Source: JACQFK01 sp964619955
GTDB lineage: Bacteria > Planctomycetota > MHYJ01 > JACPRB01
Reading direction: 5' to 3'
DNA: 12,577 bases
Assembly (NCBI GenBank): GCA_964619955.1
Contig: CAZUJF010000064.1
Location: forward strand, 1-12,577
Under the pieces are notes generated by a model. The model was not told the DNA's origin. It did no database searches and worked only from the letters and a program-made list of their open reading frames with translations. Shown in pieces: positions 1 through 6,339 of the stretch; the stretch's first letter is position 1; each line of letters starts with the position of its first letter. The translations under genes and the position numbers were made by a program.

Positions 1-70
1 CGGACGGGACTTTCACCCGCGAGTCGGAAAGCGACTTCTCAGTACGCGCCACGGGATGATCATAGCCGAT
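1..70 (-). other. Region after pyrD with two small hairpins
   Basis: No gene is visible in these 70 bases. On the minus strand there is AGTCG-CTTTC-CGACT, a 5-bp stem. A few bases later comes CGGG-TGAAAGT-CCCG, a 4-bp stem with a GUGAAAGU-type loop. Neither is followed by a T-tract, so no intrinsic terminator for the pyrD unit is seen. The second hairpin resembles loops found in some structured RNAs, including group II introns, but the window ends too soon to judge. Confidence 0.3.
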
Positions 71-1033
71 TCACACCGGCTTTGAACTTCCGGCCGCCGG
101 CTCCGGGGGCCGCTTCTGCCCCGCCTTGACGCCGATCGTCCCGATCAGATCCTGCAGGCGCGCGACCTTCGCCTCCTCCAGCTTCCCGGGAAGCGCGTCG
201 AGGATCTGCGTGCAGGTCTGCGGGTTCGCGAAATTGCCCGTGCCGACCTGCACCGCCGAGGCGCCCGCGACCAGGAATTCCAGGACGTCGTCCGCCGACG
301 TGATCCCGCCGATGCCGATGAGCGGGACGCCCGGGAGCGCGGAGGCGATCTCCCAGACGAAGCGCAGCGCGACGGGCTTGATGGCGGGCCCGGAGAGCCC
401 GCCCGTCACGCCTCCGATCACGGGGCTGCGCCGCCGCCAGTCGATCGCGAGGCCCTTGAGCGTGTTGATCGCGGAGATCCCGTCCGCCCCGCCGGCCATC
501 GCCGCGCGGGCGATCGGCACGATGTCGCTCACGTTCGGGGTGAGCTTCGCGAAGATCGGCCGGGAGGTCGCCCGCCGCGCCTCGCGGCAGACTTGCTCGG
601 TCGAAACCGGATCGGTCGCGTGGTCCAGGCCGTGGGAAACGTTGGGGCAGGAGATGTTGAGTTCGAAAGCATCAACGCGGGGCAGCTTGTCTATGGCCGC
701 GACCAGCTCTCCATATTCCGCCGTCGTGCTGCCCGAGACGCTGACGATGAGCTTGCAGCCGTAGTCGCGGATTTCGGGATAGCGCTTCTTGATCCAGCCC
801 TCGAGCCCGTAGCCCTCGAGGCCGATCGAGTTGAGCATCCCGCCCGCCGTCTCGTGCACGCGCGGATAGGGGTTCCCCGTCCGGGGGAGCTTGGTGACGG
901 TCTTCTCGACGAACGCCCCGAGGCGGTTCACGTCGAGCACCCGGTCCATGATGCCGCCGGAGGTGCCGGACGCGACCATCATGGGGTTGGCCAGGGTCAG
1001 CGGGCCCAGGCGGACGGACAGGTCGGCGCTCAT
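71..1033 (-). CDS. pyrD: Dihydroorotate dehydrogenase, class 1B catalytic subunit type
   Basis: Oxidises dihydroorotate to orotate with FMN, the fourth step of pyrimidine synthesis. It has 320 residues, close to the 300-310 of cytosolic class 1 enzymes, with an extra Pro/Lys/Ser-rich tail of about 15. 'VEKTVTK' is at 42-48 and 'GGMLNSIGLEG' at 64-74. The catalytic Cys129 lies in 'NISCPN'; Lys163 in 'FAKLTPN' and the phosphate-binding 'IGIGGI' and 'VGTGNF' motifs are present. The Cys base marks class 1 rather than class 2, and the sequence fits 1B, which normally needs PyrK to pass electrons to NAD. pyrK is not in the window. The start codon overlaps the lspA stop by 4 bases and has no clear Shine-Dalgarno site, suggesting coupling. 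Confidence 0.95.
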   Translation of the reverse strand: MSADLSVRLGPLTLANPMMVASGTSGGIMDRVLDVNRLGAFVEKTVTKLPRTGNPYPRVHETAGGMLNSIGLEGYGLEGWIKKRYPEIRDYGCKLIVSVSGSTTAEYGELVAAIDKLPRVDAFELNISCPNVSHGLDHATDPVSTEQVCREARRATSRPIFAKLTPNVSDIVPIARAAMAGGADGISAINTLKGLAIDWRRRSPVIGGVTGGLSGPAIKPVALRFVWEIASALPGVPLIGIGGITSADDVLEFLVAGASAVQVGTGNFANPQTCTQILDALPGKLEEAKVARLQDLIGTIGVKAGQKRPPEPAAGSSKPV

Positions 1034-1572
1034 GGCGGCGGAGGCGCCGCGGCCACGGGGGCGGCGGACGGTCCCTTCGCGGGTTTCTTCTCGTCGAAGA
1101 ACATCATCTCGAACGTGAGCAGGAAGACGCCCACGCAGATGAAGGAGTCCGCCAGGTTGAACAGCGGCCAGACGTGCGGCGCGCCGTCGGCCCCCACGTA
1201 GAAGAATTTGATGAAATCGCGGACCTCGTGGATCTCCGTGAAGGTCCGGTCGTACATGTTCCCGATCGTCCCCGCCAGGATCATCCCGAGCGAGATCGTC
1301 AGGATCCAGCGGGGCTTCTTCACCGACCAGAACAGCGCCCCGATGGCGGGCACGGCGAGCACGGAGATCAGCAGCCAGACCCATTTGGCCTTCGGCCCCA
1401 TCCCGAAGACGACGCCGGGGTTCGTGGTCCGCCCGAAGCTGAAGAAGCCGTCGACGATGCGGACCTCCTCCCAGCGCTGGATGTGCTGGAAGGCCAGGTG
1501 TTTGGTGAGCAGGTCGAGGAAGGCCCCGAAAAGGGCGACGGCGATGAACAGCGTCCAGTGGCGGGTCCGCAT
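1030..1572 (-). CDS. lspA: Lipoprotein signal peptidase (signal peptidase II)
   Basis: Inner-membrane aspartyl protease that cleaves signal peptides of diacylated prolipoproteins, after Lgt and before Lnt. It has 180 residues; the usual is 160-170. Four hydrophobic segments lie at about 7-24, 64-84, 90-106 and 139-158. The catalytic aspartates are Asp119 in 'VRDFIKFFY' and Asp142 in 'FNLADSFICVG'. 'TTNPGVVFGMG' at 49-59 and 'LAGTIGNMYDR' at 99-109 are the other conserved blocks. The ATG at 1572 is chosen over an upstream in-frame start at 1611 that lies inside the previous gene. An Ala/Pro-rich cytoplasmic tail of about 20 residues ends the protein. Its TGA overlaps the pyrD ATG (ATGA). Confidence 0.95.
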   Translation of the reverse strand: MRTRHWTLFIAVALFGAFLDLLTKHLAFQHIQRWEEVRIVDGFFSFGRTTNPGVVFGMGPKAKWVWLLISVLAVPAIGALFWSVKKPRWILTISLGMILAGTIGNMYDRTFTEIHEVRDFIKFFYVGADGAPHVWPLFNLADSFICVGVFLLTFEMMFFDEKKPAKGPSAAPVAAAPPPP

Positions 1573-1583
1573 GCGCGGCGGGA

Positions 1584-2072
1584 TTATACGCCCTCTTCCT
1601 TGCCCTTGCAAACGACGCAGAGCCGGGCGTACGGAATGGCCTTCAGGCGCTCCTTCGGGATCTTCTTCCGGCAGGTCTCGCAGAGCCCGTAGCTGCCGTC
1701 CTCGATCCGCTCGAAGGCCTCGGCGATCTGCTTGAGCTCCTCGCCCTCGCCTTCCATGAGGCCCAGGGTGACTTCCTGCTCGAAGTTGTCCGTGCCCAGA
1801 TCGGCCAGATGAATCGGCAGCGACGAGAGGTCCCCCGCCGCATCGGTCCCCTTCTTGCAGCCCTCGTCCTCCAGCTTCTTGACGTCGCCCTGGAGGAGCT
1901 GCTTGCGGACCCTGAGCAGGGCTTTGAATTCGCCGAGTTCGGACTTGGAGAGCGAGGACTTCGGCGCGGGCGCTTCCGCAGACGCCGTTTCCCTGGCCGC
2001 CGGCCGCGCCTTACTTCTTGGCGACGGGCTTTTCGGCTTTGACTTTGACTTTTTCTTTGAGTTCACGGGCAC
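1584..2072 (-). CDS. DksA/TraR-type C4 zinc-finger regulator
   Basis: Small zinc-finger protein of the DksA/TraR family. E. coli DksA acts in the secondary channel of RNA polymerase with ppGpp, but the role of this homologue is not established. It has 162 residues. The first 45 are a basic Lys/Ser/Pro- then Ala-rich tail, followed by a coiled-coil region (about 46-125) containing 'HLADLGTDNFEQEVTLGLME'. The C4 finger has Cys131, Cys134, Cys152 and Cys155, with 'RLKAIPYARLC' between the pairs. The start is uncertain. GTG at 2072 is used; GTG at 2066 is the only near alternative, since no in-frame ATG, GTG or TTG follows until Met107. Both lie within rpmC. lspA begins 11 bases after the stop. 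A dksA-like gene before lspA is an arrangement I associate with planctomycetes and omnitrophotes. Confidence 0.85.
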   Translation of the reverse strand: MPVNSKKKSKSKPKSPSPRSKARPAARETASAEAPAPKSSLSKSELGEFKALLRVRKQLLQGDVKKLEDEGCKKGTDAAGDLSSLPIHLADLGTDNFEQEVTLGLMEGEGEELKQIAEAFERIEDGSYGLCETCRKKIPKERLKAIPYARLCVVCKGKEEGV

Positions 2073-2247
2073 GCATTATCGTCTTGATACGGGCGATATT
2101 CCGGCGGTCCTTGCGGAACTGGGCGGGGTTCTCCACCACGTCCGTGACCTTGCGGAAACGGAGATTGAAGAGACCCTTGACGAGCTCCTCCAGCTTCTTC
2201 TTCAGCTCGTCGGTCGGGAGATCGGTGTATTTTTCCTTCTTAGCCAT
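2011..2247 (-). CDS. rpmC: 50S ribosomal protein L29
   Basis: Ribosomal protein L29, a small helical protein next to L23 at the tunnel exit. It has 78 residues; the usual is 60-70, and the extra length is a Lys-rich C-terminal tail. The core reads 'LPTDELKKKLEEL', then 'LFNLRFRKVTDVVENPAQFR' and 'DRRNIARIKTIMRARE'. I chose the ATG at 2247, with GAGG about ten bases upstream inside rplP, over an in-frame GTG at 2253. Its last 62 bases also encode the start of the next gene in another frame. It is the last S10-operon gene here; rpsQ is not behind it. Confidence 0.94.
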   Translation of the reverse strand: MAKKEKYTDLPTDELKKKLEELVKGLFNLRFRKVTDVVENPAQFRKDRRNIARIKTIMRARELKEKVKVKAEKPVAKK

Positions 2248-2656
2248 GGGCACGCCTCGAGACCATCTTGCAGCGCAGGGACATCTTGTGCGCGATGTTG
2301 TTCAGCACCTCGCGGGCGAAATCGCCGCCGACGCCGGCGATCTCGAACAGCACGGCCCCGGGCCGGATCACGGCCGCCCAGTACTCGGGCTCGCCCTTGC
2401 CGCCGCCCTGGCGGACTTCGGCGGGCTTGCCCGAAACGGACTTGTGCGGAAAGACCCGGATGTAGAAGCGCCCCTCGGTGCCCATCGCGTGCGCGGCCGC
2501 GACGCGCGCGGCCTCGATTTCCTTCGCCGTGAGCCATCCCATCTCGAGGGACATCAGCCCGAAATCGCCGAAGGAGACGCGGTTGCCGCGCGTCGCCGGA
2601 CCCTTCATGGTCCCGCGCTGCGACTTCCTGAACTTCACCCGCTTGGGCATCAACAT
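2240..2656 (-). CDS. rplP: 50S ribosomal protein L16
   Basis: Ribosomal protein L16, near the A-site and the central protuberance of the 50S subunit. It has 138 residues, normal. 'MLMPKRVKFRKSQRG', 'NRVSFGDFGLMSLE' and 'YIRVFPHKSVSGKP' identify it. The conserved Arg-containing loop reads 'EVRQGGGKGEPEYW' where many bacteria have VRMGKGKG; the Arg hydroxylated in E. coli L16 is kept. The ATG at 2656 is canonical. Its stop overlaps the rpmC start by 8 bases. Confidence 0.96.
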   Translation of the reverse strand: MLMPKRVKFRKSQRGTMKGPATRGNRVSFGDFGLMSLEMGWLTAKEIEAARVAAAHAMGTEGRFYIRVFPHKSVSGKPAEVRQGGGKGEPEYWAAVIRPGAVLFEIAGVGGDFAREVLNNIAHKMSLRCKMVSRRAHG

Positions 2657-2668
2657 GGCATTGTTCCG

Positions 2669-3346
2669 TTAAGGCTGAGACTGGGCCGGGGCCGCCGCGG
2701 GGGCGGCCTTCTTCTTCTGGGCGAACTTCTCGCCCTTGTAAATCCAGACCTTCACGCCGATCGTGCCCTTGCTGAGCATCGCGGTCGCCGTGCCGTAGTC
2801 GATGTCCGCGCGGATCGTCGTCAACGGGATGCGCCCCACGACCTGCCGCTCCTGCCGCGCGATCTCGGCCCCGCCGAGGCGGCCCTTGCAGAGCAGCTTG
2901 ACGCCCTGGGCGCCCAGGTCCATCACCATCTCGGTGTAGCGGCGCATCGTGCGCCGGTACGGCATGCGCTTCTGGAGCTGCTCCGCGATGGCTTCCGCCA
3001 CGATCGTGGAGTTCAGTTCCGGCGTTTCGAGCTCCTTGATGTCGACCTGGACCGTGCGTCCCACCAGGCCGCCCACGTCCTCGCTCAGCTTGTCCACCTT
3101 GGAGCCGCGCTTGCCGATCAGCAGCCCCGGACGCGCCGCGTGCACGATGACGTTGATCTTCTCGCCGATGCGCTCGACCTCGATCCGCGAGATCCCCGCG
3201 AAGCCGTACTCCTTGCGCAGGAACTTGCGGATCTTGAAGTCTTCCACCAGCCAGTCGCCGAAATTCTTCTTGCCGGCGTACCAGCGCGAACGCCACGTGT
3301 CCGTGACGCCCATGCGGAACGCGATCGGATTGACCTTCTGGCCCAT
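2669..3346 (-). CDS. rpsC: 30S ribosomal protein S3
   Basis: Ribosomal protein S3, at the mRNA entry site of the 30S subunit. It has 225 residues, normal length. 'MGQKVNPIAFRMG' is the standard N-terminus. The KH-domain loop 'GLLIGKRGSKVDKL' is at about 74-87, and 'IPLTTIRADIDYGTATA' marks the C-terminal domain. The ATG at 3346 lies 2 bases after the rplV stop. The frame stays open upstream into rplV, but homology begins at this Met. It ends in an Ala/Pro/Gln-rich tail. rplP follows after 12 bases. Confidence 0.97.
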   Translation of the reverse strand: MGQKVNPIAFRMGVTDTWRSRWYAGKKNFGDWLVEDFKIRKFLRKEYGFAGISRIEVERIGEKINVIVHAARPGLLIGKRGSKVDKLSEDVGGLVGRTVQVDIKELETPELNSTIVAEAIAEQLQKRMPYRRTMRRYTEMVMDLGAQGVKLLCKGRLGGAEIARQERQVVGRIPLTTIRADIDYGTATAMLSKGTIGVKVWIYKGEKFAQKKKAAPAAAPAQSQP

Positions 3347-3348
3347 AC

Positions 3349-3888
3349 CTACTTCTTCTCCTCCGGGGCGCCCGCCGCGGGAGCGGCCGGCGGAACAGAA
3401 ACCTTCTGCGCGCCCGATTTCTTCTGGCGTTCGGACTTCTGCCGGCGCGAACGGTCCTGGCGGGATTCCTTCAGGTCGCGCTCCTCGAGCACGAAGGTCA
3501 CGTGGCACATCCGCTTCCGGATCATCACGGGCTGCCGCTGCGACGACGGGCGCCACCGCTTGATGATGGGCCCCGGATCGACGCGCGCCTCGACCAGGTG
3601 GAGTTTGTTCACGTCCACGTCCAGGCTCCGCGTGCTGATCAGGTCCGTGGCGTTGCCCACGGCGCTTTCCAGGAGCTTCTTGCAGAAGGAGGCGCCCCGC
3701 TTGGAGCAGGAACGCAGGATCGCGATCGCGCTGTTGAAGTCCTTGCCCCGGACCAGGTCCACCACGTAGCGCATCTTGCGCGCGGACATCCGGGCGTAGC
3801 GGAGGCGCGCCGTGAAGCGCGGCTTGCTTTCCACGGCCTTGGGGGCCCCGGCCTTCGCGGCCTTCTTGTCGGGAGCGGCGTCAGCCAT
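3349..3888 (-). CDS. rplV: 50S ribosomal protein L22 with extended termini
   Basis: Ribosomal protein L22, lining the exit tunnel with its beta-hairpin. The conserved core runs from about 24 ('RFTARLRYARMSARKMRYVVDL' region) to about 135. The total of 179 residues is well above the usual 110-120. An Ala/Lys-rich N-terminal extension of about 20 residues and a charged, then Ala/Pro-rich C-terminal tail of about 44 residues account for this. The hairpin reads 'KRWRPSSQRQPVMIRKR' at 110-126, with its tip (often K-G-R-A) replaced by Q-R-Q-P. The ATG at 3888 follows rpsS by 3 bases. Shorter starts are possible, but the 3888 start fits operon spacing best. Confidence 0.93.
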   Translation of the reverse strand: MADAAPDKKAAKAGAPKAVESKPRFTARLRYARMSARKMRYVVDLVRGKDFNSAIAILRSCSKRGASFCKKLLESAVGNATDLISTRSLDVDVNKLHLVEARVDPGPIIKRWRPSSQRQPVMIRKRMCHVTFVLEERDLKESRQDRSRRQKSERQKKSGAQKVSVPPAAPAAGAPEEKK

Positions 3889-3891
3889 GGC

Positions 3892-4194
3892 TTAACCCTT
3901 CCCCCCGCCCGCCTTCGCCGGCTCGGCCGCGGCCTTGTTCCCGGGATGGCCGCGGAACATGCGGGTGGGCGAGAACTCGCCCAGCTTGTGCCCCACCATG
4001 TCCTCGGTCACGAAGACCTTCACGAACGACTTCCCGTTGTGCACCATGAACGTCAGGTTCACGAAGTCCGGGGAGATCGTCGAGCGGCGCGACCAGGTCT
4101 TGATCGAATCGCGACCGCCCCCAGCCTTCGACTTTGCAGCCTTCAGGATGAGTTTCGGGTCCACGAAAGGACCTTTTTTAAGGGATCGGCTCAT
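3892..4194 (-). CDS. rpsS: 30S ribosomal protein S19
   Basis: Ribosomal protein S19, in the 30S head next to S13. It has 100 residues; the family is usually about 92, and the difference is an Ala/Gly/Lys-rich C-terminal tail after 'RGHPGNK'. Blocks seen are 'SRSLKKGPFVD', 'TWSRRSTISPDFV' and 'VTEDMVGHKLGEFSPTR'. The ATG at 4194 lies 6 bases past the rplB stop, with an AAGG-type ribosome binding site inside the end of rplB. rplV begins 3 bases downstream. Confidence 0.96.
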   Translation of the reverse strand: MSRSLKKGPFVDPKLILKAAKSKAGGGRDSIKTWSRRSTISPDFVNLTFMVHNGKSFVKVFVTEDMVGHKLGEFSPTRMFRGHPGNKAAAEPAKAGGGKG

Positions 4195-4200
4195 CAGTGC

Positions 4201-5055
4201 TTACCTTCTGGTGTTCTGATGCTTGCCCACCCGGCGGAACCGCAGGATGAAGCGGTCCGACGGCTTCTTCGTGCGACGGGTCTTACCACCCTTCGCCAGC
4301 TTGGTTCCCTTCCAGTTGCAGGGCTGCCGGCCCACGCCGCCGCGGCCGTCGCCGCCGCCGCAGGGGTGGGACACCGGGTTCATGGCCTTGCCGCGCACCG
4401 TCGGGCGGATGCCCTTCCAGCGCTTGCGGCCGGCCTTGCCCAGCACGATGTTCGCCCAGTCCGAGTTGCCGATCGCGCCGATCGTGGCGCGGCAGCTCAC
4501 GTGGATCTTGCGGATCTCCCCGCTGGGAAGCATCAGGTCCGCGTAGTTGCCTTCCTTCGCCAGGAGCTGCGCGAACGTGCCCGCGCTCCGGACGATCTGC
4601 CCGCCCTTGCCGGGCGTCAGCTCGACGTTGTGCACCATCAGGCCGGTCGGGATGTTCCTCAGCGGCATGGCGTTGCCCGTCTTGGGCTCCACCTTGTCGC
4701 CGGACATGATCTCGTCCCCGACCTTGAGATCCTTGGGCCCGAGGATGTAGCGCCGCTCGCCGTCCTTGTACTTGATCAGGGCGATGCGCGGCGAACGGTT
4801 CGGATCGTATTCGATCGCCTCGACCGTGCCCGGAACGTTGTCCTTGTCCCGCCGCCAGTCGATGATCCGGTAGCGGTGGCGGTTTCCCCCGCCGATGTGG
4901 CGAACCGACATGCGACCGGCGTTGTTGCGCCCGCCCGTCTTGCGGAGGGCGTACGTCAGCGCCTTCACGGGGGAATGTTTCGTGACGTCCGAATAGTCGG
5001 ACACCGTCGCCCCCCGGCGGCTCTTGGGAATCGGCTTGTAGGCACGTACGGGCAT
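4201..5055 (-). CDS. rplB: 50S ribosomal protein L2
   Basis: Ribosomal protein L2, needed for subunit association and for peptidyl-transferase activity. It has 284 residues, slightly above the usual 273-277. 'GGRNNAGRMSVRHIGGGNRH' at 41-60 and 'VELTPGKGGQIVRSAGTFAQ' at 144-163 are diagnostic. The functional loop near the C-terminus reads 'MNPVSHPCGGG': His230 is kept, but the usual Asp before it is Ser229, and the usual second His is Cys232. The ATG at 5055 has AGGCGGA upstream. rpsS follows after 6 bases. Confidence 0.97.
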   Translation of the reverse strand: MPVRAYKPIPKSRRGATVSDYSDVTKHSPVKALTYALRKTGGRNNAGRMSVRHIGGGNRHRYRIIDWRRDKDNVPGTVEAIEYDPNRSPRIALIKYKDGERRYILGPKDLKVGDEIMSGDKVEPKTGNAMPLRNIPTGLMVHNVELTPGKGGQIVRSAGTFAQLLAKEGNYADLMLPSGEIRKIHVSCRATIGAIGNSDWANIVLGKAGRKRWKGIRPTVRGKAMNPVSHPCGGGDGRGGVGRQPCNWKGTKLAKGGKTRRTKKPSDRFILRFRRVGKHQNTRR

Positions 5056-5064
5056 GTGATCCGC

Positions 5065-5349
5065 CTAGATGATGTCCAAACGATGGCCTTCCTGGAGGGT
5101 GACGTACGCCTTCTTGACGGTCTTCCGCTTGCCTTCGTGGACCTGGTTCCTCGAACGCTTGGTCTTGCCCTTCACGACGACGGTGCGGACCTCGTCCACC
5201 TTGACGCTGAAAGCCTTTTCGACGGCCTGGTGGATCTCCGGCTTCGTGGATTCGACGGCCACCAGGAACGTGTAGACGCTCTTGGTCTGGCCCGCCATCG
5301 ACTTCTCGGTCACGACGGGCTTCCGGATCACCAGATACGGGCTCTTCAC
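5065..5349 (-). CDS. rplW: 50S ribosomal protein L23
   Basis: Ribosomal protein L23, at the exit-tunnel rim where trigger factor and SRP dock. It has 94 residues, normal length. 'VIRKPVVTEKS' at the N-terminus and 'VDEVRTVVVKGKTKR' in the middle identify the family. The start is GTG at 5349, overlapping the rplD stop by 4 bases and preceded by GGGAGGG about ten bases upstream, so translational coupling is likely. rplB begins after 9 bases. Confidence 0.95.
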   Translation of the reverse strand: MKSPYLVIRKPVVTEKSMAGQTKSVYTFLVAVESTKPEIHQAVEKAFSVKVDEVRTVVVKGKTKRSRNQVHEGKRKTVKKAYVTLQEGHRLDII

Positions 5350-5987
5350 GACTTCTTCCCTCCCGCTTTCCGGGCCGAGACGAGCGCGTCGAGCGCGCCC
5401 TTGGTCAGAAGCAGATCCTTGTGTTTGATGACGTCGTAGGCGTTGAGGTCCGTCACCGGGCGCACCGAGATGCTCCCGACGTTCCGGGCCGCAAGCCAGA
5501 CGCCCTGGTCGTACTTCGGCAGCGCCAGCAGCACGCTGCGCTTCAGGCCGATGGCCTTGATGATCTTGACCATCTCCTTGGTCTTGGGCTTGTCGAAGCC
5601 CACCGATTCGATGACGGAGACTTCCTTGTCGTTGATCTTGCCCAGCAGCGCCGAGTTGAGCGCCGCGCGACGCATCGAATCCGTGATGATCATCCGGTAT
5701 TCGCGCTTGCGCGGGCCGAACACGATGCCGCCCTTCACCCAGATCGGCGACCGCTTGGTGCCCATGCGGGCGCGGCCGGTGTGCTTCTGGGGCCAGAGCT
5801 TCTTCGTGGAGCCCGCCACCTCGCCGCGCGTCTTGGTGTGGGCGTTGCCCTCCCGCTGGTTGGCCTCGTGGATGATGACCACCTGGTGGAGGAGCTTCTT
5901 CTTCACCTTGTCGCCGAAAATCTTCTCGTCGACCGTGAAGGTTCCGGTGCTGCGGCCGTCCTTGGAGTAGAGAGGCAGTTCAGCCAT
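5346..5987 (-). CDS. rplD: 50S ribosomal protein L4
   Basis: Ribosomal protein L4, whose extended loop reaches the exit tunnel of the large subunit. It has 213 residues, close to the usual 200-210. The loop block 'KTKTRGEVAGSTKKLWPQK' followed by 'GRARMGTKRSP' is diagnostic, as is the later 'DLNAYDVIKHKDLLLTKGAL'. The start is ATG at 5987, three bases after the rpsJ stop. In E. coli L4 represses the S10 operon through a long leader; the short rpsJ leader here leaves no room for such a site. The stop overlaps the rplW start (GTGA). Confidence 0.96.
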   Translation of the reverse strand: MAELPLYSKDGRSTGTFTVDEKIFGDKVKKKLLHQVVIIHEANQREGNAHTKTRGEVAGSTKKLWPQKHTGRARMGTKRSPIWVKGGIVFGPRKREYRMIITDSMRRAALNSALLGKINDKEVSVIESVGFDKPKTKEMVKIIKAIGLKRSVLLALPKYDQGVWLAARNVGSISVRPVTDLNAYDVIKHKDLLLTKGALDALVSARKAGGKKS

Positions 5988-5990
5988 GGC

Positions 5991-6311
5991 TTACTTCTCG
6001 TCGAGGAGGGCCTTGACGCGGATGTCGACGCCGGCGGGCATGTTCAGGTTCCGCAGCTCGTCGATGGTCTTGGCCGTAGGTTCAGTGATGTCGACCACCC
6101 GCTTGTGGGTGCGGATCTCGTACTGCTCCCGCGACTTCTTGTCCACGTGGGGGGAGCGCAGCACGGTGATGCGCTCAATCTTGGTCGGCAGAGGAATCGG
6201 ACCCCGCACCTTCGCGCCCGTGCGCTTGGCCGTGTTCACGATGTCCAGCGCCGACTGGTCGATCAACTCGTGATCGTATGCTTCGATTCGAATGCGTATT
6301 CTTTGGGCCAT
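5991..6311 (-). CDS. rpsJ: 30S ribosomal protein S10
   Basis: Ribosomal protein S10, a 30S head protein that also serves as NusE in antitermination. It has 106 residues, normal for the family. Blocks seen are 'MAQRIRIRIEAYDHELID', 'RTGAKVRGPIPLPT', 'RSPHVDKKSREQ' and 'TIDELRNLNMPAGVDI'. The frame stays open upstream to a GTG at 6443, but homology begins at the ATG at 6311, and the promoter lies inside that upstream stretch. This is the first gene of the S10 operon. rplD, not rplC, follows after 3 bases. Confidence 0.97.
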   Translation of the reverse strand: MAQRIRIRIEAYDHELIDQSALDIVNTAKRTGAKVRGPIPLPTKIERITVLRSPHVDKKSREQYEIRTHKRVVDITEPTAKTIDELRNLNMPAGVDIRVKALLDEK

Positions 6312-6317
6312 AAAGCG

Positions 6318-6339
6318 AGCCGTTAGTATACGAACGGCT
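6318..6339. repeat. Inverted repeat spanning the rpsJ -10 box
   Basis: AGCCGTT at 6318-6324 and AACGGCT at 6333-6339 are perfect inverted copies separated by 8 bases that contain the -10 hexamer. The whole 22-base element covers the region where RNA polymerase would melt DNA and start the rpsJ transcript. It could be a repressor operator. It is unlikely to act as an RNA hairpin, because its upstream half lies before the likely +1. Confidence 0.5.

Noticed and set aside
1034..1384. N-terminal extension of PyrD into lspA
   Set aside because: The extension is low-complexity Arg/Gly/Leu sequence from another frame of lspA. The PyrD family start and the ATGA overlap fit the start at 1033.
3347..3556. 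N-terminal extension of S3 into rplV
   Set aside because: S3 begins at the canonical MGQKVNP, two bases after the rplV stop. The upstream residues show no similarity to S3.
3502..5439. 645-codon open frame on the plus strand across the S10 operon
   Set aside because: It is antisense to six well-identified ribosomal genes, is rich in Arg/His/Leu/Ala/Pro as expected for a GC-rich shadow frame, and has no recognisable motifs.
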